A stretch of 64,000 nt of DNA from Solwaraspora sp. WMMD791. GTDB taxonomy: Bacteria > Actinomycetota > Actinomycetes > Mycobacteriales > Micromonosporaceae. A model generated the notes under the pieces. The model did no database searches. It was not told the origin of the DNA and worked only from the letters and a program-made list of their open reading frames with translations. This document shows, piece by piece, positions 27,220 to 36,868 of the stretch. The first letter of the stretch is position 1, and each line of letters opens with the position of its first letter. The position numbers and the translations under genes are program-made. The stretch is from NCBI RefSeq assembly GCF_029581195.1, contig NZ_CP120737.1, forward strand, positions 4,255,001-4,319,000, given 5' to 3'.

Positions 27220-30200
27220 GTGGGCACGGTCCCGTACTCGCGTAAGGCCCGGCGTGCCGGTCCCGTCGCACCGGTCGAAGAAATCGCCCTGCAGGAGCCG
27301 CCGGTCATCCCCGAGCCGGCCGAGCGCGGCATCAGCTCGGTGCTGATGCTGGCCCCGATGGGCATCGCCTCACTGGCCATGGTCCTGATGTTCCTGCGCC
27401 CCAACGCCGGTGCCCTGGCGTACGTCGGGGTCTGCCTCATGGTGCTCGCCGCCGTGACGATGATGATCGTGCCGCTGATCCGCAACGCCGGCCAGCACAA
27501 GTACCGGCTCAACGGCGAACGCCGCGACTACCTGCGCTATCTCGGCCAGGTACGGCGCAGGGTGCGCAACTCGCTCGTCGAGGAGCGCCGCGCCGCCCGC
27601 TGGCTGCACCCGCACCCCGGCGCGCTGTGGACGATGGCGCTGAGCCAGCGGCTGTGGGAGCGGCGCACCTCCCACGAGGACTTCGGTGAGGTGCGGGTGG
27701 GGCTGGGCGCCCGCCGCTCGACCACCCGGCTGGTCGCGCCGAGCAGCAAGCCGGTCGCCGATCTGGAGCCGCTCGCTGCCCACGCGCTGCGCCGCTTCCT
27801 GCGTGCGTACACCATCCTGCAGGACGCGCCGATCGCCCTCTACCTGCGTGGCTTCTCCCGGGTCGGGTTCCGGGGCGAGCGCCGGACCGTCCGCGCCACC
27901 GTCCGCGCGATGCTGGCCCAGCTGACCGTCGCGCACTCGCCACAGGACCTGCACGTGGTCGTCGCCGCCACCGGCACCGACTGGGACTGGGTCAAGTGGC
28001 TGCCGCACGTCCAGGACGACTCCGTACCGGACGTCACCGGCACCCGTCGGCGGGTCGTGACCGAAGCGGACGAGCTCGACGAACTCCTCGCCGCCCTCGG
28101 CGTACCGGACCGGCCCGGCTTCGAACCGGACACCCCGGTCACCGCGATGGAGCCGTTCGTGGTGCTGGTCCTCGACGGCCCGACGCTGCCGGCCAACCAC
28201 CGCCTGGGCACCGACGGCTACCGGAATCTGATCGTGCTCGACGTCCAGACCGCCCTCGGCTGGGAAACGCACCCGCACACCCTGCTGATCCAGGCGGCCG
28301 GGGAACAGCTGCACGTCGTCTCGTTCGACCACCTGGGGGCCTCGAGCAGCAGCGCGCTGTGCCGGCCGGACCTGATGAGCGTGACGTCCGCCGAGGCGCT
28401 GGCCCGCACCATCGCCCGGTACCGGGTCGGTCAGGGCGGCGACACCGAGGAACCGTTGGCCACCGACTACGACCTGGCCGGGCTGCTCGCGCTCGGCGAC
28501 CTGAACACCTTCGACCCGGCAAGGTACCGGGCGGGACGGACGGCGGCGCAGCGGTTGCGGGTGCCGATCGGGATGACCGCCACCGGCAGCCCGATCGAGC
28601 TCGACATCAAGGAGGCGGCGGAAGGCGGTATGGGGCCGCACGGGATGCTGATCGGCGCGACCGGCTCCGGCAAGAGCGAACTGCTGCGCACCCTGGTGCT
28701 GGCCCTGGCCGCCCGGCACACCTCCGAGGAGCTGAACCTGGTCCTGGTCGACTTCAAGGGCGGCGCGGCGTTCCTCGGCTTCGAACGGCTGCCGCACACC
28801 TCGGCGGTGATCACGAACCTGTCGGAGGAGCTCGAACTGGTCGACCGGATGCAGGATGCGCTCACCGGTGAGCTGAACCGGCGGCAGGAGCACCTGCGGG
28901 CCAGTGGCTACCCGTCCCGGCGCGACTACGAACGGGCCCGCGCCGACGGGGTCGCGATGGAGCCGATGCCGGCGCTGTTCATCGTCGTCGACGAGTTCAG
29001 CGAGATGCTCAGCAGCAAACCGGAGTTCATCGACACCTTCGGCATGATCGGACGGCTCGGCCGCAGCCTCGGGGTGCACCTGCTGCTGGCGAGCCAGCGG
29101 GTCGACGAGGGGCGGATCCACACCATCGAGTCACACCTGTCGTACCGGATCGGGCTACGGACCTTCTCCTCGATGGAGAGCCGCAGCGTGCTCGGGGTGC
29201 CGGACGCCTACGAGTTGCCGAACGTGCCCGGCAACGGCTACCTGCGACCGGACACCCAGACGCTGATCAGGTTCAAGGCGGCGTACTGTTCCGGGCCGTG
29301 GCGACCGCCGAGCCAGCGACGGCGCTCCGCCGGACCGGGCGGCCTGGTCCCGTTCGGGACCGCCCACCTGCGGCCGGAGCAGCCGGCCGGTCCGCAACCC
29401 GACGACGAGGTCGACGACGGTGACAAGCCACCGATCCTGGCCGACATGCTGCTGCAGGTGCTGCGGGGACACGGGCCTGCGGCCCACCAGGTGTGGCTGC
29501 CGCCGTTGACCGACACGACGACGCTGGAGAAGCTTCTGCCACCGCTGATCGACCACCCGACCCTGGGGCTCGCGCCGGTCGGTGGTTTCGGGACGGGGCA
29601 GCTCACCGTCCCGGTCGGCCTGATCGACCTGCCCGCCCAGCAACGCCGGGAACTGCTGCAGGCCAGCCTGGCCGGCAGCGCCGGCAACGTCGGCATCGTC
29701 GGCGGGCCCCAGTCGGGCAAGAGTACGTTGCTGCGGACGCTGATCTGTGCGCTCGCGCTGACCCACACCGCGGCCGAGGTCCAGTTCTACTGCCTCGACT
29801 TCGGCGGCGGCGCGTTGGCGTCGTTGTCGCGGCTGCCGCACGTCGGTGGGGTCGCCGGCCGCCTGGACCGCGACAAGGTGACCCGCACCGTACTGGAGAT
29901 GACGAACCTTCTCGCCCGGCGCGAGATGCTCTTCGCCGAGCACGGGATCGACTCGATGGCCAGCTACCGGCGTGCCCGGGCGGACGGGCAGTTCCGCGAC
30001 CTCGACCCGTACGGTGACGTGTTCCTCGTCGTCGACGGCTGGTACACCGCCCGGCAGGACTTCCAGGAACTGGACGACCGGTTCGGTGAGCTGGCGGCGC
30101 GCGGGCTCGGTTTCGGCGTCCACCTGCTGGTGTCCGCCGGTCGCTGGTCGGAGATCCGGCCCTGGCTGCGTGACGTGCTGGGCACCCGCTTCGAGCTGCG

Positions 30201-31188
30201 GCTCGGTGACCCGGTGGAGTCCGAGGTCAACAGCAGGGTCGCGGCGACCGTCCCGGCGATCCCCGGCCGGGGCATCACCGCCGACCGGCAGCACTTCCTC
30301 ACCGCGCTGCCCCGCATCGACGGCGACCCGAACACCGAGGATCTCGCCGACGCCACCGCCGAGCTGGTCGAAGCGCTCGACGTACCCACCGCCCCCCGGG
30401 CACCGCAGGTGAAACTGCTGCCGGACCGGCTGCTCGTCACCGAACTGCCGGCACCCACCGCGCCGTCGCGGGAAGCCGAGATCCGCATCCCGCTCGGCCT
30501 CGACGACGTACGGCTGGCACCACTGTGGCACGACTTCGACGCCCACCCGCACCTGCTGATCTTCGGCGACACCGAGACCGGCAAGACGAACCTGCTGCGG
30601 CACATCGCCCGCAGCGTCGTCGCGCACCACACTCCCAAGGAGGCCCGGGTGGTCTTCGGCGATTCCCGGCGTGAGCTGCACGACGCGATCCCGCAGGCGA
30701 ATCAGATCGGCTACTCGATGTCGGCCGAACGGCTCGCCGCGACGATGGCCGAGGCCGGGCAGGTGCTCACCTCCCGGCTACCCGGCCCGGAGATACCGCC
30801 CAGCAGGCTGGCGAAACGCGACTGGTGGACCGGCGGCCGGTTGTTCATCCTGGTCGACGACTTCGAGCTGATCGAGGGCGGCCGGGACTCACCACTGGCT
30901 CCACTGTTGCCGCTGCTGCCGCACGGCGCCGAGGTCGGCCTGCACCTGATCATCGCCCGGAGCACGTCCGGCGCAGGCCGGTCGATGATGAACCCGGTGC
31001 TGCGCCGCGCCTGGGAGCTGGGCACGCCGGCGGTACTCTTCTCCTGCCCGCGTGAGGAGGGCAGCTTCCTCGGCAACGTCCGGCCCCGGACCCTGCCGCC
31101 GGGCCGTGGCCAGTACATCGACCGTCGACGCAACGTACGACTGGTGCAGACGCCGCAGTTGCCGGCTGCCGAGCCGCCGACGTCCTGA
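27220..31188 (+). CDS. eccC: T7SS motor ATPase EccC
   Basis: A 1,322-residue EccC with two N-terminal membrane helices (about 45-90) and three FtsK/SpoIIIE ATPase modules. The Walker A motifs are GATGSGKSE (Lys485), GGPQSGKST (Lys834) and GDTETGKTN (Lys1122). Walker B has the catalytic Glu only in module 1 (FIVVDEF); module 2 has VVDGW and module 3 LVDDF, the degeneracy usual for ATPases 2 and 3 of this family. Module 3 normally binds substrate signals. It is a single polypeptide rather than split EccCa/EccCb. GTG at 27220 was chosen because GAAGGAGA lies seven bases upstream; the frame is open to 27145. Its stop lies four bases from the convergent mycosin stop. Confidence 0.95.
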   Translation: MGTVPYSRKARRAGPVAPVEEIALQEPPVIPEPAERGISSVLMLAPMGIASLAMVLMFLRPNAGALAYVGVCLMVLAAVTMMIVPLIRNAGQHKYRLNGERRDYLRYLGQVRRRVRNSLVEERRAARWLHPHPGALWTMALSQRLWERRTSHEDFGEVRVGLGARRSTTRLVAPSSKPVADLEPLAAHALRRFLRAYTILQDAPIALYLRGFSRVGFRGERRTVRATVRAMLAQLTVAHSPQDLHVVVAATGTDWDWVKWLPHVQDDSVPDVTGTRRRVVTEADELDELLAALGVPDRPGFEPDTPVTAMEPFVVLVLDGPTLPANHRLGTDGYRNLIVLDVQTALGWETHPHTLLIQAAGEQLHVVSFDHLGASSSSALCRPDLMSVTSAEALARTIARYRVGQGGDTEEPLATDYDLAGLLALGDLNTFDPARYRAGRTAAQRLRVPIGMTATGSPIELDIKEAAEGGMGPHGMLIGATGSGKSELLRTLVLALAARHTSEELNLVLVDFKGGAAFLGFERLPHTSAVITNLSEELELVDRMQDALTGELNRRQEHLRASGYPSRRDYERARADGVAMEPMPALFIVVDEFSEMLSSKPEFIDTFGMIGRLGRSLGVHLLLASQRVDEGRIHTIESHLSYRIGLRTFSSMESRSVLGVPDAYELPNVPGNGYLRPDTQTLIRFKAAYCSGPWRPPSQRRRSAGPGGLVPFGTAHLRPEQPAGPQPDDEVDDGDKPPILADMLLQVLRGHGPAAHQVWLPPLTDTTTLEKLLPPLIDHPTLGLAPVGGFGTGQLTVPVGLIDLPAQQRRELLQASLAGSAGNVGIVGGPQSGKSTLLRTLICALALTHTAAEVQFYCLDFGGGALASLSRLPHVGGVAGRLDRDKVTRTVLEMTNLLARREMLFAEHGIDSMASYRRARADGQFRDLDPYGDVFLVVDGWYTARQDFQELDDRFGELAARGLGFGVHLLVSAGRWSEIRPWLRDVLGTRFELRLGDPVESEVNSRVAATVPAIPGRGITADRQHFLTALPRIDGDPNTEDLADATAELVEALDVPTAPRAPQVKLLPDRLLVTELPAPTAPSREAEIRIPLGLDDVRLAPLWHDFDAHPHLLIFGDTETGKTNLLRHIARSVVAHHTPKEARVVFGDSRRELHDAIPQANQIGYSMSAERLAATMAEAGQVLTSRLPGPEIPPSRLAKRDWWTGGRLFILVDDFELIEGGRDSPLAPLLPLLPHGAEVGLHLIIARSTSGAGRSMMNPVLRRAWELGTPAVLFSCPREEGSFLGNVRPRTLPPGRGQYIDRRRNVRLVQTPQLPAAEPPTS

Positions 31189-31192
31189 TCAT

Positions 31193-32416
31193 TCACCCGC
31201 CGGTCCGCTCACCCGCCGGGCGGTCGACGGTGGCGCCGGCGGACCGCCAGCCACGGGCCCGGCCGGCCGGTATCAGCACCCGCAGCAGGGCCACCAGTCC
31301 GAGCAGCACGACCGCCGTACCGGCGGCGAGCGCGGCCATCGTCGGCCCGATCGGGTCGGGCGGCGGCAGGGCGGGGTGGCGGGCGTCGGGGCCCGGCACC
31401 ACCGCAGCGCCGCCGCCCTCCTCGGCGAGCGTCGCCGACACCGCCGCCGCCGGGTTGACCACGCCCCAGCCGTAGCCGGCGTCAGGCAGCGCCACCGCGG
31501 GATGGTCGGCGGTCGCCAGCAGGCGGTGCCGCACCTGCGCGGCGGACAGATCCGGCCGGTACGCGCGGACCAGCGCCGCCACGCCTGCCACGAAGGGCAC
31601 CGCGTAGCTGGTGCCACTACCGCGCCAGTGCCCGGGGCCACCGGGTCCGATGCTGACCACCTCCACACCCGGTGCGGTCAGCCCGAGATGGGGCCCGGTC
31701 TGGGAGAAGGCGGCGAGCGCACCGGTCGAGTCGATCGCCCCGACCGCCAGCACGGTCGGCAAAGCCGCCGGGTACGCCACCTGTTGGTCCTGCCCGGCCC
31801 GGTTGGCCGCGGCCGCCACCACCACGACGTCGCGCCGTTCGGCGTACTCGATCGCCGACACCAGGCCCTGCTCGGGCGCGGTGGTGCTGGCGGAGATGTT
31901 GATGACGTGGGCGCCGCCGTCGACGGCGGCGCGGATCCCCTGCGCGAGCAGCCTGGCGGTGCCGTCGTCCATGCTGTTCGCCACCCGGACGGGCAGGATC
32001 CGCACGTCGGGGGCGACGCCGTGGAAGCCGGTCCCGTCGGTCGGCGCGGCACCGATGATCCCGGCGACGAACGTGCCGTGGCCGAAACAGTCCCGGTCGG
32101 CCCGGGTGTTGCCCGGGCTGGTCAGGTCGAGGCCCGGCAGGACCCGACCGCGTAGTTGCGGGCTGTCCGCGGCGACACCGGTGTCGACGACGGCGACGGT
32201 GACTCCCGCACCCCGGGCCAACGGCCAGACCCGCTGCACCCCCAGCCAGGACTGGGCCCAGGGGACGCCGGTCTCCATGCTCTCCGGTGGCCGCAGGCAC
32301 CCGTCGCCGGGGTCGGGCAGCGCCGGTGCCGCCGCCACCGGGACTCCTGCGGCCAGGGCGGCGACCAGCCCGGCGGTGAGTCCCGCGAGGGCCCGGACGA
32401 CAGTCACCGTCGGCAC
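31193..32416 (-). CDS. mycP: Mycosin, membrane-anchored subtilisin-like protease
   Basis: A 407-residue S8 protease of the ESX mycosin type. A signal peptide (about 1-30) is followed by the protease domain with Asp78 (VAVVDTGV), His113 (CFGHGTFVAG) and Ser270 (GSGTSYAVPF), and by a C-terminal membrane helix (about 355-380) after a Pro-rich linker. Mycosins sit on the outer side of the membrane and are needed for ESX complex stability. The two Cys (Cys40, Cys110) match the conserved disulfide. It starts two bases after the anti-sigma stop in the accessory operon and ends against the end of eccC. Confidence 0.93.
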   Translation of the reverse strand: MPTVTVVRALAGLTAGLVAALAAGVPVAAAPALPDPGDGCLRPPESMETGVPWAQSWLGVQRVWPLARGAGVTVAVVDTGVAADSPQLRGRVLPGLDLTSPGNTRADRDCFGHGTFVAGIIGAAPTDGTGFHGVAPDVRILPVRVANSMDDGTARLLAQGIRAAVDGGAHVINISASTTAPEQGLVSAIEYAERRDVVVVAAAANRAGQDQQVAYPAALPTVLAVGAIDSTGALAAFSQTGPHLGLTAPGVEVVSIGPGGPGHWRGSGTSYAVPFVAGVAALVRAYRPDLSAAQVRHRLLATADHPAVALPDAGYGWGVVNPAAAVSATLAEEGGGAAVVPGPDARHPALPPPDPIGPTMAALAAGTAVVLLGLVALLRVLIPAGRARGWRSAGATVDRPAGERTGG

Positions 32417-32418
32417 GG

Positions 32419-33186
32419 TCAGTCCGGTGTCCCGGACGGATGCACCGTGGCCGTCACCGCGAGTGATCCGTCGCCGGCGGTGACGCTGAACCGGGCGAGC
32501 CGGTCGATCGGGACCGGACAGGTGGCGGTCACCACCTGCGGGCGGCCGGTGCCGCTGATGGTGGCGAGTTCCCAGCTACGCCCGTCGAGGTCGGTGACGT
32601 AGAAGCGGTACGGCGCGCCGACGGTGAGCCCGGTCACGTCAGCGCGCAGCCCGACGTCGTCACCGCGTCGGGTGACCGACACGGCCAGGGTGGCACCGGT
32701 CGCCTCGTCGGTGGCGTCGGCCACCAGGGTCGTCGCCCCGGTGCCGCCGAACAGCCCGGTCAGTGCCGACTGGCCGACGACGATGGCACCGAGGAGGAAC
32801 AGCACGGTCGCGAGGCCGGCACCGACCAGGACCAGCCGGCGTGGGCCGCGCCGGCCGGGCCGGGGCCGCGTCGGGGGGCCGGCGGAGCCGCCGGGGCGGG
32901 TGTGGTGGTTGCCGGCACCACGCGGTGGTGCCCCGCCCTCGGACGGCACCCCGGACGGCACCCCGGACGGCACCCCGAACTCGGCCACCAGGTCGTCGCG
33001 GTCGGCCTCGGAGAGCAGCGTCAGCAGGAGCGCCGCCTCGCCCACCCGTTCGGCGTCCGCGAGGCAGTCGGAGCAGGTCCCGAGGTGACGCTCGACCGCA
33101 CTCGCCTCGTCGTCGGGCAACGCGCCGAGCTGGTAGAGGCCGATCGCTTCGCGTACCTGCGGCTCGCCGCACCCGCTGTCAGCCAT
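32419..33186 (-). CDS. Transmembrane zinc-finger anti-sigma factor
   Basis: A 255-residue single-pass membrane anti-sigma factor. The cytoplasmic ZAS motif is His34-x3-Cys38-x2-Cys41 (RHLGTCSDC) with Cys6 upstream. A Pro/Gly-rich linker includes a short GVPS triplication. The membrane helix is at about 118-142 and is followed by an extracytoplasmic beta-rich domain (TTLVADATDEATGATLAVSV). It probably holds the ECF sigma factor at 36869 inactive until a cell-envelope signal arrives. It has its own copy of the GTGAACC-N16-CGTT element 58 bases upstream, so the sigma factor would induce its own inhibitor. It is followed two bases later by mycP. Confidence 0.85.
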   Translation of the reverse strand: MADSGCGEPQVREAIGLYQLGALPDDEASAVERHLGTCSDCLADAERVGEAALLLTLLSEADRDDLVAEFGVPSGVPSGVPSEGGAPPRGAGNHHTRPGGSAGPPTRPRPGRRGPRRLVLVGAGLATVLFLLGAIVVGQSALTGLFGGTGATTLVADATDEATGATLAVSVTRRGDDVGLRADVTGLTVGAPYRFYVTDLDGRSWELATISGTGRPQVVTATCPVPIDRLARFSVTAGDGSLAVTATVHPSGTPD

Positions 33187-33250
33187 GCCCGATCACCTTC
33201 CGTCGACCAGTCGCCCGCGCGGTCATGGGCCACCGGCGTCACGTCACTCC

Positions 33251-33280
33251 TGGAACGGAATCGAGGCGCGGCAGGTTCAC
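33251..33280 (-). promoter_or_regulatory. ECF-type promoter C (before anti-sigma gene)
   Basis: On the minus strand, GTGAACC (33274-33280), 16 bases, then CGTTCCA (33251-33257). It is the same bipartite element and spacing as sites A, B, D and E. It predicts a transcription start near 33244 and a leader of about 58 bases. Confidence 0.7.
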
Positions 33281-33321
33281 GCCGGGCGACCACCGGGGTG
33301 TGTCGCCTTGCGGACAAGGCT

Positions 33322-34983
33322 TCATTGGGACGCGGCGGCGGTCGGCCGCCGGTGTGGCCACTGCGCGTCCAGCTCCTCGCCGGTCTCCGCCGGTTCGCGC
33401 ATGCTTCGCCGCAGCCGGAGTATCAGCAGCCCGGTGAGGACGACCCCGGCGAGCAGGGTCAGTAGGAACACGACCCGTACCGCCCCGCTGTCACCCTCGC
33501 CACCCGTCGAGGCACCGCCGGAGATCGGCGTCACCTCCTCCGGCAGGACCCGGACGACCGCGGCCTCCGGGTTGACCATCCCGTAGCCGTACCGCGGGTC
33601 CGGCTCGGCGTCGCCCATCCGGTCGGCGGTGACCGCCACCCGGTGCGCCACCTGCGTCGCCGTCAGAGCCGGGTGGGAGGCGCGGACGAGGGCCGCGACC
33701 CCGGCGACCGCCGCGACCGCGTACTGGGTGCCGCTGCCGGTGAACGACCGGGTCCCGTTGGCGCCGATGCTGGTGACGTTCACCCCTGGGGCGACGACGT
33801 CGACCGAGCCCGGCAGGTAGTCCTGCGCCGTCATCCCGTCGACGCCGATGCCGCCCACGGCGATGAGTCCGTCCGGTGCCGCCGTCGCGCCGCCGGCCGC
33901 GTCGTCCGCCGGTGCGCCGGCGACCACGACGATGTCGTGCGACAGGGCGGTCGCCACTGCGGCTGCCACCGGCGCGGCGGTGACGTCGACGTACGCGCCC
34001 AGCGCGATTACGTTGGCCCCGGTCGAGACGGCGACCTCGATCGCCGTCGCCTGCACGGTCGGATCGGCCGGTCCCTCGTCGATGACGATCCGCACCGGCA
34101 TCACCACCGACTCGGGCGCCACGCCGGTGAACGTCTCCTGTGGCGTCGCCGGTTCGGCGGCGATCAGACCGGCCATCGCCGTCCCGCTGCCCAGGCAGTC
34201 GACGTCGCCACGGCCGTCACCGGTCACGATGTTCGCACCGATCGCCACCCGGCCGCTGAGCTGCTCGCTACGGCCGTCGACGCCGGAGTCGACGATCGCC
34301 ACCAGCTGGCCGTGGCCCCGGGTGTGCGGCCAGGCCAGGTCGGCGGCGAGCCGCACCATCGCCCAGTCCGAGGGTTCGCTCGCGGCGGTCGCCGCGACGC
34401 ACTCACCCTCGGCGACCGGCGGCGGCGGTGCGGTCGGCACCTGCGCCGGGTTGGGCGGGACGCCGGCCAGCTCCGGTCGGCCGCCCGGACCGGCGGAGGG
34501 CTGCGGGCCGGCCGACGGCCCGGGCCCGGTGGTGGTGGCCGGCCGGGTCGGTACGGACGGGTTCACCGGCTGACCCGGTGACGCCTGCGGGTCGCCACCG
34601 ACCGGTGCCGGGTCGGACGCCGGCGGCGGCTCGGTCGGCAGTACGCCGCGCCGCACGCCGGGTCCGGCGGCGTCCCACGGCATCACCAGGTACCAGCCGG
34701 CGCGCAGCGAGTCCGGATCGGTCAGCGCGGTGCCGTCCGGCTGGCGCCGCCCGACGTTGAGGTTGTACACCTCGGTGGACCGCGCGCTGTCGCCGAGCAG
34801 CCGGTGGGCGATGGTGCCGAGGGTCTCCGGCTTGCCCTCGTACGACGCCGCCACCGTGTAGTAGACGACCTTCTCGTCGGCGCGCGCCGACCCTGCCGTC
34901 GTCACGGCCGCGAGCAGGACCACGACGAGCACCGTCGCGATCCTGCTCGTGACCCGGGGCATGGTCGCGCCCGGCGGCCGCAT
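33322..34983 (-). CDS. Catalytically dead mycosin-like protein with LysM-like N-terminal domain
   Basis: A 553-residue exported protein. After the signal peptide (about 8-35) comes a LysM-like domain (about 38-103, ETLGTIAHRLLGD...AGWYLVMP), a Pro-rich linker, an S8 mycosin-like domain (about 205-480) and a C-terminal membrane helix (about 502-524). Asp232 (VAIVDSGV) is kept, but the His site is Ser266 (CLGSGTAMAG against CFGHGTFVAG in mycP), the Ser site is Gln420 (GTQYAV against GTSYAV), and the oxyanion Asn is lost. It cannot be a normal serine protease and is probably a structural or regulatory partner. Its ATG overlaps the upstream stop (TGATG), so translation is coupled. Confidence 0.85.
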   Translation of the reverse strand: MRPPGATMPRVTSRIATVLVVVLLAAVTTAGSARADEKVVYYTVAASYEGKPETLGTIAHRLLGDSARSTEVYNLNVGRRQPDGTALTDPDSLRAGWYLVMPWDAAGPGVRRGVLPTEPPPASDPAPVGGDPQASPGQPVNPSVPTRPATTTGPGPSAGPQPSAGPGGRPELAGVPPNPAQVPTAPPPPVAEGECVAATAASEPSDWAMVRLAADLAWPHTRGHGQLVAIVDSGVDGRSEQLSGRVAIGANIVTGDGRGDVDCLGSGTAMAGLIAAEPATPQETFTGVAPESVVMPVRIVIDEGPADPTVQATAIEVAVSTGANVIALGAYVDVTAAPVAAAVATALSHDIVVVAGAPADDAAGGATAAPDGLIAVGGIGVDGMTAQDYLPGSVDVVAPGVNVTSIGANGTRSFTGSGTQYAVAAVAGVAALVRASHPALTATQVAHRVAVTADRMGDAEPDPRYGYGMVNPEAAVVRVLPEEVTPISGGASTGGEGDSGAVRVVFLLTLLAGVVLTGLLILRLRRSMREPAETGEELDAQWPHRRPTAAASQ

Positions 34984-36761
34984 CACCTGCTCAGGGTCCA
35001 TCGCTGATCGACGGCGTGATCCTGAAAGGTCCACTGGTTGATCGGCGTCCCGTCGCTGCCGTTGATGTCGTCACCGAGGATGTCGAGCACCTTGTTGGAG
35101 TGCCGGTTGCGGATGTTGTAGCTGCCGTCGGCCCGCCGCTCCAGCTTCCACTGCTGGTTGTGGTCGTTGTGGTTGGGTTCGAAGAGGATCAGTTTGGCGT
35201 TGTCGTCGACCGAGGCGTCCATGATGCCGAGCGCCTTGTGGTTGAAGGCGTTCTTGATGACCACCCAGCCGGGATCCGGGGCCTCGATGATGTGCCAGTG
35301 CTGGTCCTTGCCCCGGTTGTTGCGCCACAGTTGCACGGTCACCCCGGCGATCGTGGTGTCGTCCAGGCCCGGTACTTCCATGATCTTGCCGCTCAGCACG
35401 TTGGTGAACTGGTACCGGACCGTCGGATCCCAGACCGTGGCGGGCGGCGCGGTGGTCTTCGGTGCCTGCGGCTTGGGCGCGACGGTCGGCGACGACGACG
35501 GCTGCGGGCCGGTGGTGGTCGGACCCGGGCCCGGCTGCGGCGACCCCGACGGGCTCGGCGACGGGCTCGGCGACAGCGACGGTGACGGACTCGCCGACGG
35601 TGACGGGCTGGGCTTGACCAACCGCTCGTCGGCCAGGTAGCCGTCGACGTAGCCGGCCACCAGGTCGACAAGCTGCGGGATCGCGGCCTGGCGCGGCACG
35701 CCACCAGCGGCCCGCACCGCGGTGGTGCCCCACTGGTACGCGGCGAGCGCCAGTTCGTAGGACCCCGTACCTTCGACCTTCATGTTGGACAGCTGATTGG
35801 TCAGATCGCACATCGCGCTGCCCAGCGCCGGGATCGCGGCCACCGGATCCCACACCGACGCCGACCGCGACGGCCGGTACTGGTCCCACATGGCCTCGGT
35901 GAACTGGGCGATCCCCTGGCCGCCCTGGTCGCCCTTGAGGTTCGGGTCGAACCCGGAGACCGCCATCAACTGAGCGGCGATCTGCGCGGCGGAGACGTCG
36001 TCCGGGCAGACGTTACCGGCGGTGTGCACCAGTTCGACGTACTCCTCGGGGACAGTGACCGGCGCGGTCGTCGAGGCGGGCGACGCGGCCGGTGCCGCCT
36101 CGTCGGCCCCGGCGAACTGCGGCTGGTCGGCGTACCAGTTCGCGTACCCCACGACGGTGTCGACATGCTCCCGGGCCTGCTCGGGCACCCCGTCCGCGTC
36201 GATCACCTGCTGGATGTCGACCCGCTCGGCGGCGACGGCCGCCTTCCACAGGTCGCCGGAGACGCCCACCGACCGGGCCTGCCCGACGGCCGCGCAGGTG
36301 CGGTGCGCGATGGCGAGTACGTTGGCCCGCACGTCGTCACGTTGGGCCGACACCCAGGGCGCCCACTCCTGCCACTGCTGGGCGTCCATGCCCGCGAGGC
36401 CCTCCCCGTACGGGGTGCGGGCCTGGGGTTCGAACTCCGAGGCGGCCATCAGCTGGGCGGCGAGGCGGGGGCCGGTGAGCGTCGGGCAGGCGGTCGTCCC
36501 GATGACGATCGCCGCCAGCACGTCCGGCGGCACCGGCTTACCCTCGATCTTGGTCTCGGCCAGCGCCGGCCCGACCTGCAGGCCGGCGGCGACGATGCAG
36601 GCCACCGCCGCGGTGAAGGCCACCCCTGCCTCGACGCGTTGTCGGGTGGTCCGCAGCGACCGCCAGGCCCGCCCGAGCACCGACCGGGATCTGGGTACGG
36701 ATTCCGACGCGACGTCGGACGGGGGCTGGGGCTGGGGCTGGGGTGCAGGCTTCGTTGTCAC
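34983..36761 (-). CDS. Lytic-transglycosylase-like protein with ricin-type lectin domain
   Basis: A 592-residue protein with one N-terminal membrane or signal-anchor segment (about 46-70) and two tandem lysozyme/SLT-like helical domains, each starting with a Cys-Pro motif (TTACPTLTGPRLAAQLMAAS and GNVCPDDVSAAQIAAQLMAVS). A Ser/Pro linker leads to a C-terminal ricin-B beta-trefoil with three QxW-like repeats (DQHWHI, NQQWKL, DQRWTL). It probably binds or trims cell-wall glycans at the secretion site. The first SLT copy lacks the clear QGIAQF stretch of the second. GTG at 36761 was chosen: GGAGGGAA lies eight bases upstream, and promoter A overlaps the longer alternative start at 36821. Confidence 0.8.
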   Translation of the reverse strand: MTTKPAPQPQPQPPSDVASESVPRSRSVLGRAWRSLRTTRQRVEAGVAFTAAVACIVAAGLQVGPALAETKIEGKPVPPDVLAAIVIGTTACPTLTGPRLAAQLMAASEFEPQARTPYGEGLAGMDAQQWQEWAPWVSAQRDDVRANVLAIAHRTCAAVGQARSVGVSGDLWKAAVAAERVDIQQVIDADGVPEQAREHVDTVVGYANWYADQPQFAGADEAAPAASPASTTAPVTVPEEYVELVHTAGNVCPDDVSAAQIAAQLMAVSGFDPNLKGDQGGQGIAQFTEAMWDQYRPSRSASVWDPVAAIPALGSAMCDLTNQLSNMKVEGTGSYELALAAYQWGTTAVRAAGGVPRQAAIPQLVDLVAGYVDGYLADERLVKPSPSPSASPSPSLSPSPSPSPSGSPQPGPGPTTTGPQPSSSPTVAPKPQAPKTTAPPATVWDPTVRYQFTNVLSGKIMEVPGLDDTTIAGVTVQLWRNNRGKDQHWHIIEAPDPGWVVIKNAFNHKALGIMDASVDDNAKLILFEPNHNDHNQQWKLERRADGSYNIRNRHSNKVLDILGDDINGSDGTPINQWTFQDHAVDQRWTLSR

Positions 36762-36790
36762 GGTTGGCTTCCCTCCACCGGCATGTGCTC

Positions 36791-36821
36791 TGTGAACGGG
36801 GTGAACCTCGGGCGGGTTCAC
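36791..36821 (-). promoter_or_regulatory. ECF-type promoter A (before transglycosylase/ricin gene)
   Basis: On the minus strand, GTGAACC (36815-36821), 16 bases, CGTTCACA (36791-36798). The spacer also creates an inverted repeat GTGAACC/GGTTCAC (36801-36821). It matches sites B to E. The predicted start of transcription, near 36784, lies between this element and the GGAGGGAA before GTG 36761. Confidence 0.75.
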
Positions 36822-36868
36822 GATTCGCTCGGATCTCTGGGGAAATTCCCGGTGCCCGCCAAAGGTCC

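Noticed and set aside
27370-30681. Minus-strand open frames (583 and 508 codons) opposite eccC
   Set aside because: Translations are low-complexity Gln/Arg/Val-rich shadows of the three FtsK/SpoIIIE modules on the plus strand.
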